Positions 44,556 through 53,723 of a stretch of 64,000 nucleotides of DNA are shown in pieces. Each line of letters starts with the position of its first letter. Position 1 is the first letter of the stretch. The stretch is from NCBI GenBank assembly GCA_965199165.1, contig OZ240681.1:186001-250000 (forward strand), written 5' to 3'. This DNA comes from LMUY01 sp965199165. GTDB taxonomy: Bacteria > Pseudomonadota > Alphaproteobacteria > Acetobacterales > Acetobacteraceae. A program made the position numbers and the translations under genes. The notes beneath the pieces were generated by a model, which was not told the origin of the DNA, ran no database searches, and saw only the letters and a program-made list of their open reading frames with translations.

Positions 44556-44939
44556 ATGACCGGTAAACGCATCCTGACGCCCGGACCGACCCACCCCATC
44601 ACGATTGAACCAACGGTCGGACGTGTGGTGGTGACCGTCGCCGGTCGCACAGTCGCCGACACGAAGTCGGCGCTGACGCTGCGCGAAGCAGCCTACCCCG
44701 CGGTCCAGTATATTCCTCGGGTGGACGTCGACGTGTCCCTGCTGGAGCGCAGCGAGACCGCCAGCTACTGCCCCTATAAGGGCGATGCAACGTATTTCAG
44801 CGTCGTCGTCGGCGATGAGCGCCGGCCGGACGCGATCTGGACTTACGAGGACGCGTATCCGGCCGTCGCAGAGATCAGCGGATACTTGGCGTTCTATCCT
44901 GACCGCGTCGACGCCCTCGACGTCCAGACCGCGAATTAG
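44556..44939 (+). CDS. DUF427 family protein, copy 2
   Basis: The 127-residue protein (MTGKRILTPGPTHPITIEPT) has the same blocks as copy 1: VTVAGRTVADTKSALTLREA, YPAVQYIPRVDVDV, then YCPYKGDATYFSV, ending LAFYPDRVDALDVQ. ATG 44556 follows GAGGAGAG. It is 25 bp after the GST gene and 53 bp before SDR paralogue 4, so probably cotranscribed. The repeated DUF427/SDR pairing suggests duplication of a whole gene set. Confidence 0.9.
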   Translation: MTGKRILTPGPTHPITIEPTVGRVVVTVAGRTVADTKSALTLREAAYPAVQYIPRVDVDVSLLERSETASYCPYKGDATYFSVVVGDERRPDAIWTYEDAYPAVAEISGYLAFYPDRVDALDVQTAN

Positions 44940-44991
44940 ACCGGCATTCGTCCGGAACACCGGATCGCAATCGAATCTGAGGCATGTCGCT

Positions 44992-45738
44992 ATGAACCAA
45001 CCTGTCGTCTTGATCACTGGGGCACTCACCGGGATCGGGCGCGCCGCCGCCCTAACCTTCGCCCAGGATGGCGCCCGCGTCGTCGTTTCCGGCCGTCACG
45101 ATGAGGCCGGACTCGCCCTCGTGGCGGAGTTGCGTGGCCTTGGCGCGGAAGCCGAATTCATCCGTGCCGATGTCCGCCACGAGGCGGACGTGCGCAACCT
45201 GATCGATCAGGCCGTCGCCCGTTTCGGACGCCTGGACGTCGTTGTCAACAACGCGGGGACCGAGGGCAAGCCCGGCCCGCTGACGGAGGTGACCGAAGAC
45301 GGCTACGCCGCGATGTTCGAAACCAACGTGCTCGGCACCCTGCTCGGCATGAAGCACGAGCTGCGCGTCATGCAGGCGCAGGGCAGCGGCAGCATCGTCA
45401 ACATCTCCTCCACCGTGGGCGAGCGCGGCGCGGGGAACATGGCGCTCTATGCCGGCAGCAAGCACGCCGTGGAAGGCATCACCAAATCCGCTGCCATTGA
45501 GGCGGCTGCCTTCGGGGTCCGGGTCAACGCCGTGGCACCGGGTCCGACCGGAACCGGGATGCTCGATCGCTTGACCGGATCGCCGGAGAAAAAGGCCGCC
45601 TTCTACGCGGCGATCCCCCTCAAGCGCGGCGGCACAGCGAAGGAGGTCGGGGACGCCATCCACTTTGTCGCCTCCGACAAGGCGGGCTTCATCACCGGTC
45701 AGATTATCCGGGTCAACGGGGGCAAGACTGCGAGCTGA
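44992..45738 (+). CDS. Short-chain dehydrogenase/reductase, paralogue 4
   Basis: ATG 44992 (MNQPVVLITGALTGIGRAAA) gives a 248-residue classical SDR closest to paralogue 2. It shares LTGSPEKKAAFYAAIPLKRG and the NGGKTAS end. The catalytic Ser is in NISSTVGERG; Tyr and Lys are in YAGSK. It is the last intact gene of the LysR-linked set; a broken MFS gene follows after 26 bp. The four close paralogues probably arose by local duplication and have diverged mainly around the substrate loop. Confidence 0.93.
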   Translation: MNQPVVLITGALTGIGRAAALTFAQDGARVVVSGRHDEAGLALVAELRGLGAEAEFIRADVRHEADVRNLIDQAVARFGRLDVVVNNAGTEGKPGPLTEVTEDGYAAMFETNVLGTLLGMKHELRVMQAQGSGSIVNISSTVGERGAGNMALYAGSKHAVEGITKSAAIEAAAFGVRVNAVAPGPTGTGMLDRLTGSPEKKAAFYAAIPLKRGGTAKEVGDAIHFVASDKAGFITGQIIRVNGGKTAS

Positions 45739-45763
45739 GCCTCGCTCGCGAGGGACGATATCG

Positions 45764-46390
45764 ATGCTGGACGTGACAACGCAAACGCTCCGCCCGGCTC
45801 GGACCGGGTGGGAAGAACGCTTCGCCCTCGGCCGGCGAACGAGCCTCGTCGTCGCCGTGGGCGTGGTTGTACACACGCTCTGGACGAGCGCCGCGCCTGC
45901 GATGGTTTATCAGCTTTATGCGGCGCAATGGCGCCGTCTTGTCATTGTTCGCTATCACCTCCGGAGCATTTGACGTGGCTGCCCGCTCGCTCTCCAGCCG
46001 GCGTGCCATGATGTGCGGCGCGTTTGCGTCTGTCGTCGGCATGGGCCTGCTCGCCACTGCAGTGGCGCGGCACGACATAGCTTGTTTCCTCTCGGCGATG
46101 GTCATGGCGGGGGCCGGGTATAGCTTGCTGTTTCTCAGCGCCCTCGAGGTGCTCAACGCTGTCACCCCGGCGCTTTATCGAGGCGGCGTGCTCTCTGCGC
46201 TGTATGTGCTGGCTTACTTGTCGATGGGCAGCGTTGCCGTCCTCCTTGGCATGGTGGCGACCGCACATGGGCTCGCGCTTGCGATCGATCTCGGCGCAGC
46301 CTCCATTGCTTCACTGAGCCTGATTACACTCGTGCTCGCGGTGGCTGTGCGTCGTCCCGACAGCTCACCCGAAACACCAAGCCCTTTAGT
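45764..46390 (+). pseudogene. MFS transporter remnant with an internal deletion
   Basis: From ATG 45764 the first helix is visible (RTSLVVAVGVVVHTLWTSAA). The frame then shifts near 45935 and jumps to late helices (CGAFASVVGMGLLATAVARH, then LSAMVMAGAGYSLLFLSALE and VLSALYVLAYLSMGSVAVLL). Roughly five to six helices are missing, so the product cannot work as a transporter. It probably belonged to the preceding gene set as its export or uptake pump. Confidence 0.65.
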
Positions 46391-46920
46391 ATTGAATGTG
46401 TCGCCTTGCAACGTCGGCCAACAGGCGCCGCTTGCTTTAGCGCCAACAATGTACCGTAAGCCCCGGCGAGTGTGGTCTGTCGGACGACCGCTCTCAGCGA
46501 AGCACAACCAGGCGCCGTGTGCCCAACATGGGTCGAAAGCTGCCGGACAAGTCAATCGGCCGGAGTGTGCAATGCATTCAGCGTGCTTGCGACCAGACAT
46601 GCCGCTTTCGGCCAAACAAGGATCGTCTGCGGCACGCAGGCTCGTTGGACAGCGGACGTTCAAGCTTGCGGCGGCCTTGTGCCCTGCATGGGAAATTCCC
46701 CGATCAGAAGGATCATCGTTTCTCTCGGCACTTCCCGCGGGGTTGCGATGAAGCCTTGCAGCAACGGCGGCTGCCTTCGGCCCGGGTAATAGAGGGGGAA
46801 GTCCGGAAGCGGTGGCCACCAGTCGGCTAGCTGTCGCTGCCAAGGAGGTTGTCCCTGTTGAGCCTTGAGATGGGTGGCTATCGGTTTTCCGCTGTGTCCT
46901 CTCGCCGCTACTCTGTTGTG
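46391..46920. other. Stretch without a convincing gene
   Basis: One long frame continues from the MFS remnant, but its composition (many Gln, Pro, Arg, Ser with no domain) looks like non-coding drift. The minus strand shows only shadows. No tRNA or repeat was recognised. The low-quality frames fit decayed DNA between the two remnants. Confidence 0.4.
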
Positions 46921-47470
46921 GTGGATGCGGAACCCTCCCCTGACGGACTGCAGTTGCAACTTGACGGCTTCGAGGGCCCGCTCGACCTGCTGCTGGACCT
47001 CGCTCGGCGGCAGCAGGTTGATCTCGCCCGCATCTCCGTCCTGGACCTGGTCGACCAGTTCCTCGAGCGGGGCCATGGCCAAGCCGCGGCTGGGCTGGTC
47101 GTCGCAGCCGACCTCGTGAACCTGTTTCAGGCTTGTGTCGACGTGCTCGAGCGGCCGGACCAACGCAGGCCCGACGTTTATCAACCTCCTCGCTCCCCAC
47201 TCTGGACGCCCATCCAGGCGCTCGCCCGCATGCGGGCGATGCTGATCGGGCGAGCGGAGGATGGCGACTTGCTCAGCTTCCTGCCCCCGGTCGCAGCCGA
47301 TTTGAACGACCGGCTGCTACGAATTCGAGGTGCCGTGGCCAGCACCCTAATCGCAGCTCTCGAACTTGCCCGGAGTGGCGAGGCTTGCCTGTGCCAGGAC
47401 GGTGCGTTCGGTGAGGTCCGCGTCCATCCTGTTAACGCCCTCAGTACCAAGGATCGTGTCCCGAGCCGTG
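46921..47470 (+). pseudogene. ScpA-like protein, shortened second copy
   Basis: From about GTG 46921 the product carries the ScpA hallmark DGFEGPLDLLLDLARRQQVD and DLARISVLDLVDQFLERG, then LVVAADLVNLFQACVDVLER. About 60 residues present in the copy at 29350-30213 are missing after LVVAADL. The helical end (LWTPIQALARMRAML, later DLNDRLLRIRGAVASTLIAA) is present. The 3' end runs into the IS256 element that starts near 47480. It looks like a deleted duplicate or a shorter homologue rather than a functional gene. Confidence 0.55.
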
Positions 47471-47509
47471 GTGTATCAACGGCGTTGCAGAGCAGGGTTA
47501 GCTGCTCGA

Positions 47510-48709
47510 TCAGGCTGCCAGGTGCGGCAGGCTGACGGTGAGATCATCGCTGAATGGCGCGATGGTTTCCAGTGTCATGTAACGTGCACGCTGCACTGCC
47601 CACTCGTCATTCTGCTCCAGCAGGATGGCTCCGATCAGCCTGGTGACGGCGGCCTCGTTTGGGAAGATGCCGACGACGTCGCTGCGGCGTTTGATTTCAC
47701 CGTTGAGCCGTTCGATCGGGTTGGTGGAGTGGATCTTTGCCCGATGCTGGGCGGGAAACCCCATGTAGGCCAGTACGTCGGCTTCTGCGTCGTCCATCAG
47801 CTTGGCCAGTTTCGGCACGCGCGGCCGGGCTTGGTCGGCGACGTCGCGCCATTGCTTGCGAGCAGACGCGGCATCGTCCTGGGCGAATGCGGTGCCGATC
47901 CAGGCTGACACGATGCGACGCTGCGTCTTGCCCGCGTAGGCGAGCGCGTTGCGCATGAAGTGCGCCCGGCAGCGTTGCCAGGTTGCGCTGAGCACCTTGG
48001 TGATGGCCGCTTTCAGACCCTCGTGCGCATCGGAGATGACGAGCTTGGTGCCGCGCAGTCCGCGGCGCGCCAAGCTGCGCAGGAACTCAACCCAGAACGG
48101 CTCGGCCTCGCTGTGGCCCGTCGTCATGCCGAGCACTTCGCGACGGCCGTCGGTGTTGACGCCCACGGCCACGATGATGGCCACGGAGACGATCTGGTGG
48201 TCGCGCCGGACTTTGACGTAGGTGGCATCCAGCCAGACATAGGGCCAATCGCCTTCGATCGGCCGAGCCAGAAAGGCGTTCACACGCTCGTCGATGTCGC
48301 CACAAAGGCGGGAGACCTGGCTCTTGCTGATGCCCTCCATGCCGAGCGCCTTGACCAGATCATCCACGGATCGGGTGGAGATACCTTGAATGTAGGCCTC
48401 CTGGATCACCGCCGTCAGCGCCTTCTCGGCCATGCGCCGCGGCTCGAGGAAGCCGGGAAGTAGCTGCCATGCCGCAGCTTGGGGGATCCGCAGCTCGACC
48501 GTGCCAGTCCGGGTCTGCCAGTCCCGGTCACGGTAGCCGTTGCGTTGGTTGATCCGTTCCGCGCGGCGTTCGCCCGGTGTGGCGTTGCAGAGCGTTTCGG
48601 TCTCCAGCGCCATCAGTCGTTCGGCAGCGAAGCCGATCATCTCGCGCAGGAACGTTGCGTCAGAGCCTTTCTCCAGCAGCTCACGCAGAGCAGTCTTGTC
48701 GTCGGTCAT
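47510..48709 (-). CDS. IS256-family transposase, intact
   Basis: The 399-residue product (start ATG 48709, MTDDKTALRELLEKGSDATF; a longer start at 48751 exists) spans the whole mutator-type domain. It includes LDATYVKVRRDHQIVSVAII with the first catalytic Asp, DGRREVLGMTTGHSEAEPFW, GTKLVISDAHEGLKAAITKV with the second Asp, WQRCRAHFMRNALAY with the C/H motif, and TNPIERLNGEIKRRSDVVGI with the Glu. It should be able to move itself and possibly related ends. The dead copy at 2026-2512 derives from the same family. Confidence 0.95.
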   Translation of the reverse strand: MTDDKTALRELLEKGSDATFLREMIGFAAERLMALETETLCNATPGERRAERINQRNGYRDRDWQTRTGTVELRIPQAAAWQLLPGFLEPRRMAEKALTAVIQEAYIQGISTRSVDDLVKALGMEGISKSQVSRLCGDIDERVNAFLARPIEGDWPYVWLDATYVKVRRDHQIVSVAIIVAVGVNTDGRREVLGMTTGHSEAEPFWVEFLRSLARRGLRGTKLVISDAHEGLKAAITKVLSATWQRCRAHFMRNALAYAGKTQRRIVSAWIGTAFAQDDAASARKQWRDVADQARPRVPKLAKLMDDAEADVLAYMGFPAQHRAKIHSTNPIERLNGEIKRRSDVVGIFPNEAAVTRLIGAILLEQNDEWAVQRARYMTLETIAPFSDDLTVSLPHLAA

Positions 48710-48749
48710 CGTGGTGGTAATCCTTCGGTCAGAGTTATGCTCGCAACCC

Positions 48750-48867
48750 AACCCTACCCAGCACCGCCACGGTGACCACCGCCGTGGGTAAGTCGCCCGC
48801 CTACGCCAGACTCTCGGCGGTCGCTCCGGCGGGCGACTTACCCACCGCTCCTACACCACGACCCAGG
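48750..48867. repeat. Palindromic repeat, copy C (next to the intact IS256)
   Basis: This is the same unit as copies A and B, in the orientation of B, running from AACCCTACCCAGCACCG to ACCGCTCCTACACCACG. The stem GTCGCCCGCC ... GGCGGGCGAC is perfect. Its inner end lies about 40 bp outside the transposase start, so it could be an element end or its leader. Confidence 0.75.
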
Positions 48868-48938
48868 ACACGACCTGGGACGCCGCTCCGGCGGACCAGC
48901 ACACCACCCAGCGGCGGCCATCATCCACTCACCCCGCC

Positions 48939-49727
48939 GTGGCACGATCGGCCACGTCCGCCACACGTCTGCTTCGATCGGACCCGACCTGGGCTGCGGG
49001 ATCGCTTACGAGCAGCTGTCTTGAGCGACGCCGCATCCGTAGTCCCGGAAACCGCCCTGGTCGTCCTCGTACCGACGCCAGCTCGGACACCGCTACCGAT
49101 CGACGGGGCAGCCCCGCCGCCGCGGCCTGGTTCGACGCTCAGATTGAGGTCAGCGACGCGCCCGTCGCCGACAGCCTGGAGGCGGAACGCGAAGCCGCCG
49201 CCGACTTCCAGCCCATGAGCAAGAGCGAGAACACTCGAAAGGCATATCGCGCCGCCGTGCGCGCCTGGTGCACCTGATGCGAGAAGCGCGGGGTCCCTGC
49301 CCTGCCCGGTTCCAGCGCGGACGTCGCGGCCTTTCTGGCGGCCGAGCGCCACCGCGGGCTGTCGCCCAACAGCATCGGCCTGCGCCGGGCTGCGCTGAAG
49401 TACCTGCACCGTGCCGCCGACTGCCCGGTGCCTACGGAGGACGCCCGGGTGGCCGCGACTGTGGGCGGCATCCGCCGCGACGCCGCCCGGCGCGGCGAAC
49501 AGCCTCGCAAGAAAAAGGCCGCGACCAGCCCGGTGCTGCGGCGGTTGCTGGAGCCGATCGGGGACGACCTGCGCGGCCTGCGCGACCGGGCGGTGATCCT
49601 GGTGGGCTTCGCAGGCGCCCTGCGGCGCTCGGAGCTGGCCGCCATCGCCGTGCGCGACCTTGAGGCGACCCCGCGCGGCCTGAAGCTGGTGCTCGCCCAC
49701 AGCAAGGGCAGGCGCTCGGCCGTGATC
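48939..49727 (+). pseudogene. Tyrosine recombinase (integrase), N-terminal half, with a nonsense codon
   Basis: The frame has an integrase core-binding domain (SKSENTRKAYRAAVRAWC). A TGA at 49275-49277 stands where Trp is expected (WCT-stop-CEKRGVPALP). After it come LSPNSIGLRRAALKYLHRAA and the catalytic Arg region (RDRAVILVGFAGALRRSELA). The sequence stops near 49727 before the catalytic H-R-Y residues. This is a dead fragment of a site-specific recombinase. Its true start is uncertain. Confidence 0.65.
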
Positions 49728-49852
49728 CGAGCCATGACGTCGTCGGCGTGATGGACCCGCTTGCGACCGGCGTAGCGTAGGGCGAAGGACAGCGTCTCCT
49801 CGATTTTGCTGAAGGCCGCCGGACGCAGGTCGAGCTTGTCGTCGTCGCTCAT
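49728..49852 (-). pseudogene. 5' fragment of a small gene, cut at the integrase junction
   Basis: From ATG 49852 the product reads MSDDDKLDLRPAAFSKIEET and LSFALRYAGRKRVHHADDVM, and is then cut where the integrase fragment ends on the opposite strand. Composition suggests a real protein. The junction of two truncated genes marks a past deletion or recombination. Family not recognised. Confidence 0.45.
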
Positions 49853-50121
49853 GCCGGTTGCCTGGTTGTGTGTGCGAGGTGCAGCGCGGGCGGCAACGAG
49901 CGCCACACCACCGCTCCGTTACGCCCGGCGCAGACACGCAGACGTGGCGCATGGGCTACACAAGAAGCTTCGAGGCAATTTGGATGGTAGTAGGCGTGGG
50001 CATGCACCAGACGCTGGGCGCTGGTCTGAAAGAAAGCGCTCATGGGTGATGCCGCATGCGCCGGAGAGGCGACGAGGAAGGGGAGTAGACCGCCGAGGGC
50101 CAAGATCGCGACGCCGAGCAT
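49849..50121 (-). CDS. Small secreted protein, hypothetical
   Basis: From ATG 50121 the 90-residue product has a strong signal peptide (MLGVAILALGGLLPFLVASP ... AHA) followed by a short Cys/His-containing domain (HPNCLEASCVAHAPRLRVCA). Four cysteines suggest disulfides. Its last bases overlap the start of the fragment at 49728-49852 by 4 bp, so the two were one operon. I do not recognise the family. Confidence 0.5.
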   Translation of the reverse strand: MLGVAILALGGLLPFLVASPAHAASPMSAFFQTSAQRLVHAHAYYHPNCLEASCVAHAPRLRVCAGRNGAVVWRSLPPALHLAHTTRQPA

Positions 50122-50352
50122 GACCGAAACGTAAAGAGAACATGCAGCACGAGTCGAGCCCTTTTCGCCCTCACGTCGCTGCCTACCCAGTCCGAGAACT
50201 CGCAAGCACCGACGCATCGCCGGTTGAAAGTGGCGTCCGCCGCCTAGAGGCTTGCCGGGAGGAAGTGCCCGTGAGTTGCATCTGTCGCGAGGGACTGGTG
50301 ACGGCAGAGCTACGGCCTGTGGTAGACAGGCTGCGACGTCGACAGGTGCGGC

Positions 50353-51039
50353 TTGATGAACCCGCTCACGCATGTTGCCCAGGTCAGCCAGATGTTCAGG
50401 CGACGGTTCATGCCCGCAACGCTTGTCCACGTGCTGCCCACGCCGTCCAGTCACGTGGCCGAGGCGGCCAGGATGGCGGGGATGCAGGTCGTCTTCCGTC
50501 CTGCGGCAAAGCGGCCGTTCCCCGACATGGTAGACCGTCTGTCGAGGGAGGGCAGCCCTCAAGTCGAACTCGTCGGAGAAGAGGAAAGTGCCCGGCATGA
50601 TGCCATCCGGGACGACCTCGCGAATGGGATCCGCGCGGCGCCTGGCGGCAACAATGCGATTACAGAGGTCACGCTCATTGCTGTCGGAACCCTGCAGCGT
50701 GCCGATGCCGACATCGTTGCGCGTGCGCCACCCGAACCCCGTGCGGCATCGGACGTGTTTTTCGAGATCAAGACCGGCGGCGCGGACATCCGGCCCAACC
50801 AACAATACGTCTACGCCCTGGCGCTGGTGGGCAGGCACGTGCGGAGCGGCGACTCACGGTTGCCGGACGTGGGACTGACGCCGGATGTTCCGCTTCCGGC
50901 CATGGACTTCCTGTTCGTCAGCGCTCAGCCGCCGGATTGGCGGTATGAATTCGCCCTCGTCCTGGCAGCCGACGTGAACCAGGCTGCCTCCCTCGAGCAA
51001 ATCATGGCCTACGTCGCGGCTGCCGAGGCTGCCCGATGA
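50353..51039 (+). CDS. Probable PD-(D/E)XK-type nuclease toxin domain protein
   Basis: The 228-residue product contains SDVFFEIKTGGADIRPNQQ at residues 133-151. Asp134, Glu138 and Lys140 have the spacing of a PD-(D/E)XK core, and EIKTGxAxxxPNQxxVY is the block seen at the C-terminus of polymorphic toxins. The upstream part lacks a signal peptide, delivery repeat or pre-toxin motif, so this may be a toxin module cut off from its carrier. ATG 50353 was chosen as the first start; later starts (RRRFMPATLV) are possible. The next gene overlaps its stop by 4 bp and resembles an NTF2-fold immunity protein. Confidence 0.6.
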   Translation: MMNPLTHVAQVSQMFRRRFMPATLVHVLPTPSSHVAEAARMAGMQVVFRPAAKRPFPDMVDRLSREGSPQVELVGEEESARHDAIRDDLANGIRAAPGGNNAITEVTLIAVGTLQRADADIVARAPPEPRAASDVFFEIKTGGADIRPNQQYVYALALVGRHVRSGDSRLPDVGLTPDVPLPAMDFLFVSAQPPDWRYEFALVLAADVNQAASLEQIMAYVAAAEAAR

Positions 51040-51428
51040 AGGCCATCGCTCCTTCCATCGTCCTCGTCCTGCTAGGAGCGCCCCTTGCGATGGCTGTATC
51101 CCCTCCGAACGCTGGCGGAGCGAGCCAATGGCAAACTTGGCTGGCGACGAACCACACTCTCCTCGACACTCCGGAGAAAGCGGTGGACTTCGCCGAAGCC
51201 GTGGTCAGGGCGGCCTACGGTCCAGAGCAGGCATTGGAGGAGCGGCCGTTCGTTGCCTACGACTTGGGAGATGCCTGGCGCGTCCAAGGCGAGGGCCAGG
51301 GTTCCCACGCACTGCCGTTCTTCGCGGTATCCTCGACCGTGACGCTTTCCAAAAGAACGGGCGCGATCCTGGATTACACCCTGTCTAGGCCATCCTCTCC
51401 CGACGTCGCCAAGGAACTGGGACGGTGA
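51036..51428 (+). CDS. NTF2-fold immunity-type protein with signal peptide
   Basis: The 130-residue product starts MKAIAPSIVLVLLGAPLAMA, a Sec signal peptide without a lipobox. The body matches the NTF2-fold immunity pattern: TPEKAVDFAEAVVRAAYGPE, LEERPFVAYDLGDAWRVQGE, and VTLSKRTGAILDYTLS at the end. Its ATG overlaps the toxin-like gene's TGA (ATGA). Family members neutralise polymorphic toxins in the compartment where they act, so the signal peptide suggests a periplasmic site. Pairing with the upstream nuclease-like gene is inferred from overlap and family. Confidence 0.6.
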   Translation: MKAIAPSIVLVLLGAPLAMAVSPPNAGGASQWQTWLATNHTLLDTPEKAVDFAEAVVRAAYGPEQALEERPFVAYDLGDAWRVQGEGQGSHALPFFAVSSTVTLSKRTGAILDYTLSRPSSPDVAKELGR

Positions 51429-51454
51429 CGAGGAAGCCTGGGCGGCAGCGACGT

Positions 51455-52201
51455 TTACACTCGGAAGGCTGCCCGTTCCAAGACTGACGGTGAGCCGCCC
51501 GATAGGTTGAAGCATTCAAATGCGCCCGCCTGGGCATCCGGTAGCCGGCAACTCTCGAGGACGTCCATGGCGCCTGGCGACAGGGCGACGTAGAAGTCGG
51601 GTCGGCTCCGGTGACCCTTCATCCTGCCGCCGGGGATCACCCATTCCCGCCCTTCGAGGTCTATCTCCCGCCAGCAGGTCCCGATCGTCATGCCGGTCCT
51701 GGCGGCTGTCAGTATGGTGAACCTCAGCGCCAACGCGGAGGCGCCCCTGCGGCCCTTCAGCTCCTCCATGAACCCTGGGCACTCACGCCAGTCCATGGCG
51801 GCATAGTGCTCGACAGGCGCGATGCGCGCGGGCGCTCCCAGAACAGCCGACAGGTTGTTGCGCCAGGCTGCGGGGTTCTCTCCCGACCGCAGCCGCTTCG
51901 CCTTGGCAAAATCCAAGATCTTCTCGATTCGGCCTCGCACCCTGGAAGCCGTCTCGGTCTTCTGGTTCCAGATAGGGTTGAGGACGGCGAGCACCTCGTC
52001 GATGCCGATCTTAGACACCGCCATTTCCCCGAGAGTCGGGAACGCGTAGGTTCGCAGCGAAGACATCCACTGCGCATCGTGCTTCTCGTTCTTCCACTCC
52101 GATCGCTTGATCGACACGTAGGCCTCGGCCACCTGACGGAAGGTCGTTGCTTGCTCTGCGGATGCTCGCTCCGGCTCGGGAGCCGCTAGAGTTTGGTTCA
52201 T
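51455..52201 (-). pseudogene. P4-type tyrosine recombinase fragment
   Basis: The fragment has a core-binding segment (EKHDAQWMSSLRTYAFPTLG) and the start of the catalytic domain with Arg (LRFTILTAARTGMTIGTCWR) and a beta region (EIDLEGREWVIPGGRMKG). The N-terminal DUF4102 arm is absent upstream and the catalytic H-R-Y region is missing downstream, where the frame drifts (AQAGAFECFNLSGG). It is a second, unrelated integrase remnant, 1.7 kb from the first. It probably belonged to an element that once delivered the toxin-immunity pair. Confidence 0.65.
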
Positions 52202-52346
52202 GGTCGAACCGTCCTATGATCGTGCCTTGGCGCTGGCCAGCCTCGTCTGACCTTGCAGGCCTACGACCTGATGCTCTTCGCGCTCTTTAGCTGACCAATA
52301 CGTTCAGCCGACTTCATGCACCATTCCGGTCAGACGCTGGCTCCGT

Positions 52347-52697
52347 TCACGCCCAGTCACCGGCTTGGACGATTTCGGGGGCGGTGGAGGATGGAACTGC
52401 CTCGCGCAGGCTCTCGACCCAGGCAGTGAAGCACTCGGCGAAGAGCGCGCCATCGATGGCGTTGATGACGTCGTTGAGAGTGTCGTGGCTGGGGACGCCC
52501 GCCTTGTAGGGCAGCAAGCGGCGCAGGAATTCCTGATGCATCTGCCCCCACCGCCTGATCTCCACAAAATCCTCGGCTCCGGCCAGCGTGCCACACAGGA
52601 CCAGCAAAAGGACCTCGGATAACGCAAACAGCACCTTCCAAGACTGCCGAGGGTCCTCCAGCGCAGCGAAGTGCTCGATCAGCGATGCGCCAGCCAT
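52347..52697 (-). pseudogene. ISAs1-family transposase, N-terminal half
   Basis: The product begins MAGASLIEHFAALEDPRQSW and shows the ISAs1 start through AGVPSHDTLNDVINAIDGAL, then FAECFTAWVESLREAVPSST. About 75 bp at its end (opposite 52370-52445) are nearly identical to the beginning of the ISAs1 part of the chimera at 13825-14862. The two fragments together make one full transposase, showing that one element was split, or that two overlapping fragments were left by recombination. Confidence 0.85.
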
Positions 52698-52808
52698 AGG
52701 AAAACCCCCTCACCAAGAGGTCTCCTATGAATCAGATCTCAGACCGCGCCGGAATCCCCTCCCATGGTGGAGACGACGACGCGCCGCATCAGGGTTGAAA
52801 CCTGGCGG

Positions 52809-53045
52809 CTACAGAAGCGCCACGACGTAGGCCACGTAACCCGCCGGCACCAACGCCGACAGGCCAGCCGCGACGGCCAGGCAAGTCCAAGCGGTTCGCT
52901 GCCGCCCCTGTGAGTGGCGCGCGAGCATCCCGAACACGATGGCGAACCCGACGCAGGCGAGGAACACCGCGGCAAGCAGTTCAAGGAAGTGGAGGACGTA
53001 TCTGCCGAAGCCGTCCCTGCCTTCGTTGGGAACCCAATGGATCAT
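52809..53045 (-). CDS. Small two-helix membrane protein
   Basis: From ATG 53045 the 78-residue product (MIHWVPNEGRDGFGRYVLHF) has two membrane segments (ELLAAVFLACVGFAIVFGML and TCLAVAAGLSALVPAGYVAY) separated by a short basic loop (ARHSQGRQR). It lies downstream of nothing obvious and upstream of the ISAs1 fragment. Family not recognised. Confidence 0.45.
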   Translation of the reverse strand: MIHWVPNEGRDGFGRYVLHFLELLAAVFLACVGFAIVFGMLARHSQGRQRTAWTCLAVAAGLSALVPAGYVAYVVALL

Positions 53046-53723
53046 GGTGGAAAGCCTTAGCACGGACGCAAGCCGCCGCGGCCTTCGAAGGGCGGCGGGT
53101 CGGCATGCAATGTCCGTGGGCGTGGAAACCCGGACTGAAGCTAGGTAGCGCAACCCGTTTACGCAGAAAGTTCTACCGAAATGGATGCCGCTGTGCGGCG
53201 ATCCCGAGGCGCGACTTGGCGGTCGTGCGCTTGCAGACACTCTATGTCGGGACGCGTGCGCCACAATAGCTCTTCGGGGTGAAAGTGCATGGCCAGTCGC
53301 TTCAGCTGGTTTCCAACGTCCCGGCGCCAGGTCCGTCCACCTGGCAACGGCCGTGGAAAGCCGTCTGAAGGACTGAAACATGCAACACCCGAACACCGGG
53401 CCGCTCGCGCACCCGCGCCCACACCGTGCCCCGCCCAGTCCGGCCCTGGGAGGGGCCGGTGTGGACCGCCCTTCTGGGATGCCGCCCTCAACCGCCGCCA
53501 GCGCCGCGCCTTCTACGGCCGGCCACGCCGGGTCCCATAGCGCACGTTCCTTTCGTCATCGCCCCGCCGCAGTCGCCGGCGAAGCAAATGCTGGTCGACC
53601 CCCACCGCGGGACCATCGGACGTCCAGCGTTCGCGATCTGGGAACCCCGCGTTGCCAATCGACGGCCTTCAGGCCGGGCTGCGCAACTGCCACCTAGACC
53701 GGGTCTGAATGAGGAACTCGATC
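53046..53723. other. Stretch without a convincing gene
   Basis: Several frames of 60-110 codons overlap on both strands, rich in Pro, Arg, Ala and His, with no domain or start context. They look like high-GC shadows. No RNA structures or repeats were recognised. The stretch probably consists of decayed accessory DNA. Confidence 0.4.

Noticed and set aside
46391..46850. A CRISPR-like or other repeat array in the stretch after the MFS remnant
   Set aside because: No regular repeat and spacer pattern is present. No CRISPR array was found anywhere in the window.
48870..49020. An origin of replication or iterons near the intact IS256
   Set aside because: No iterons, DnaA boxes or replication gene are visible.
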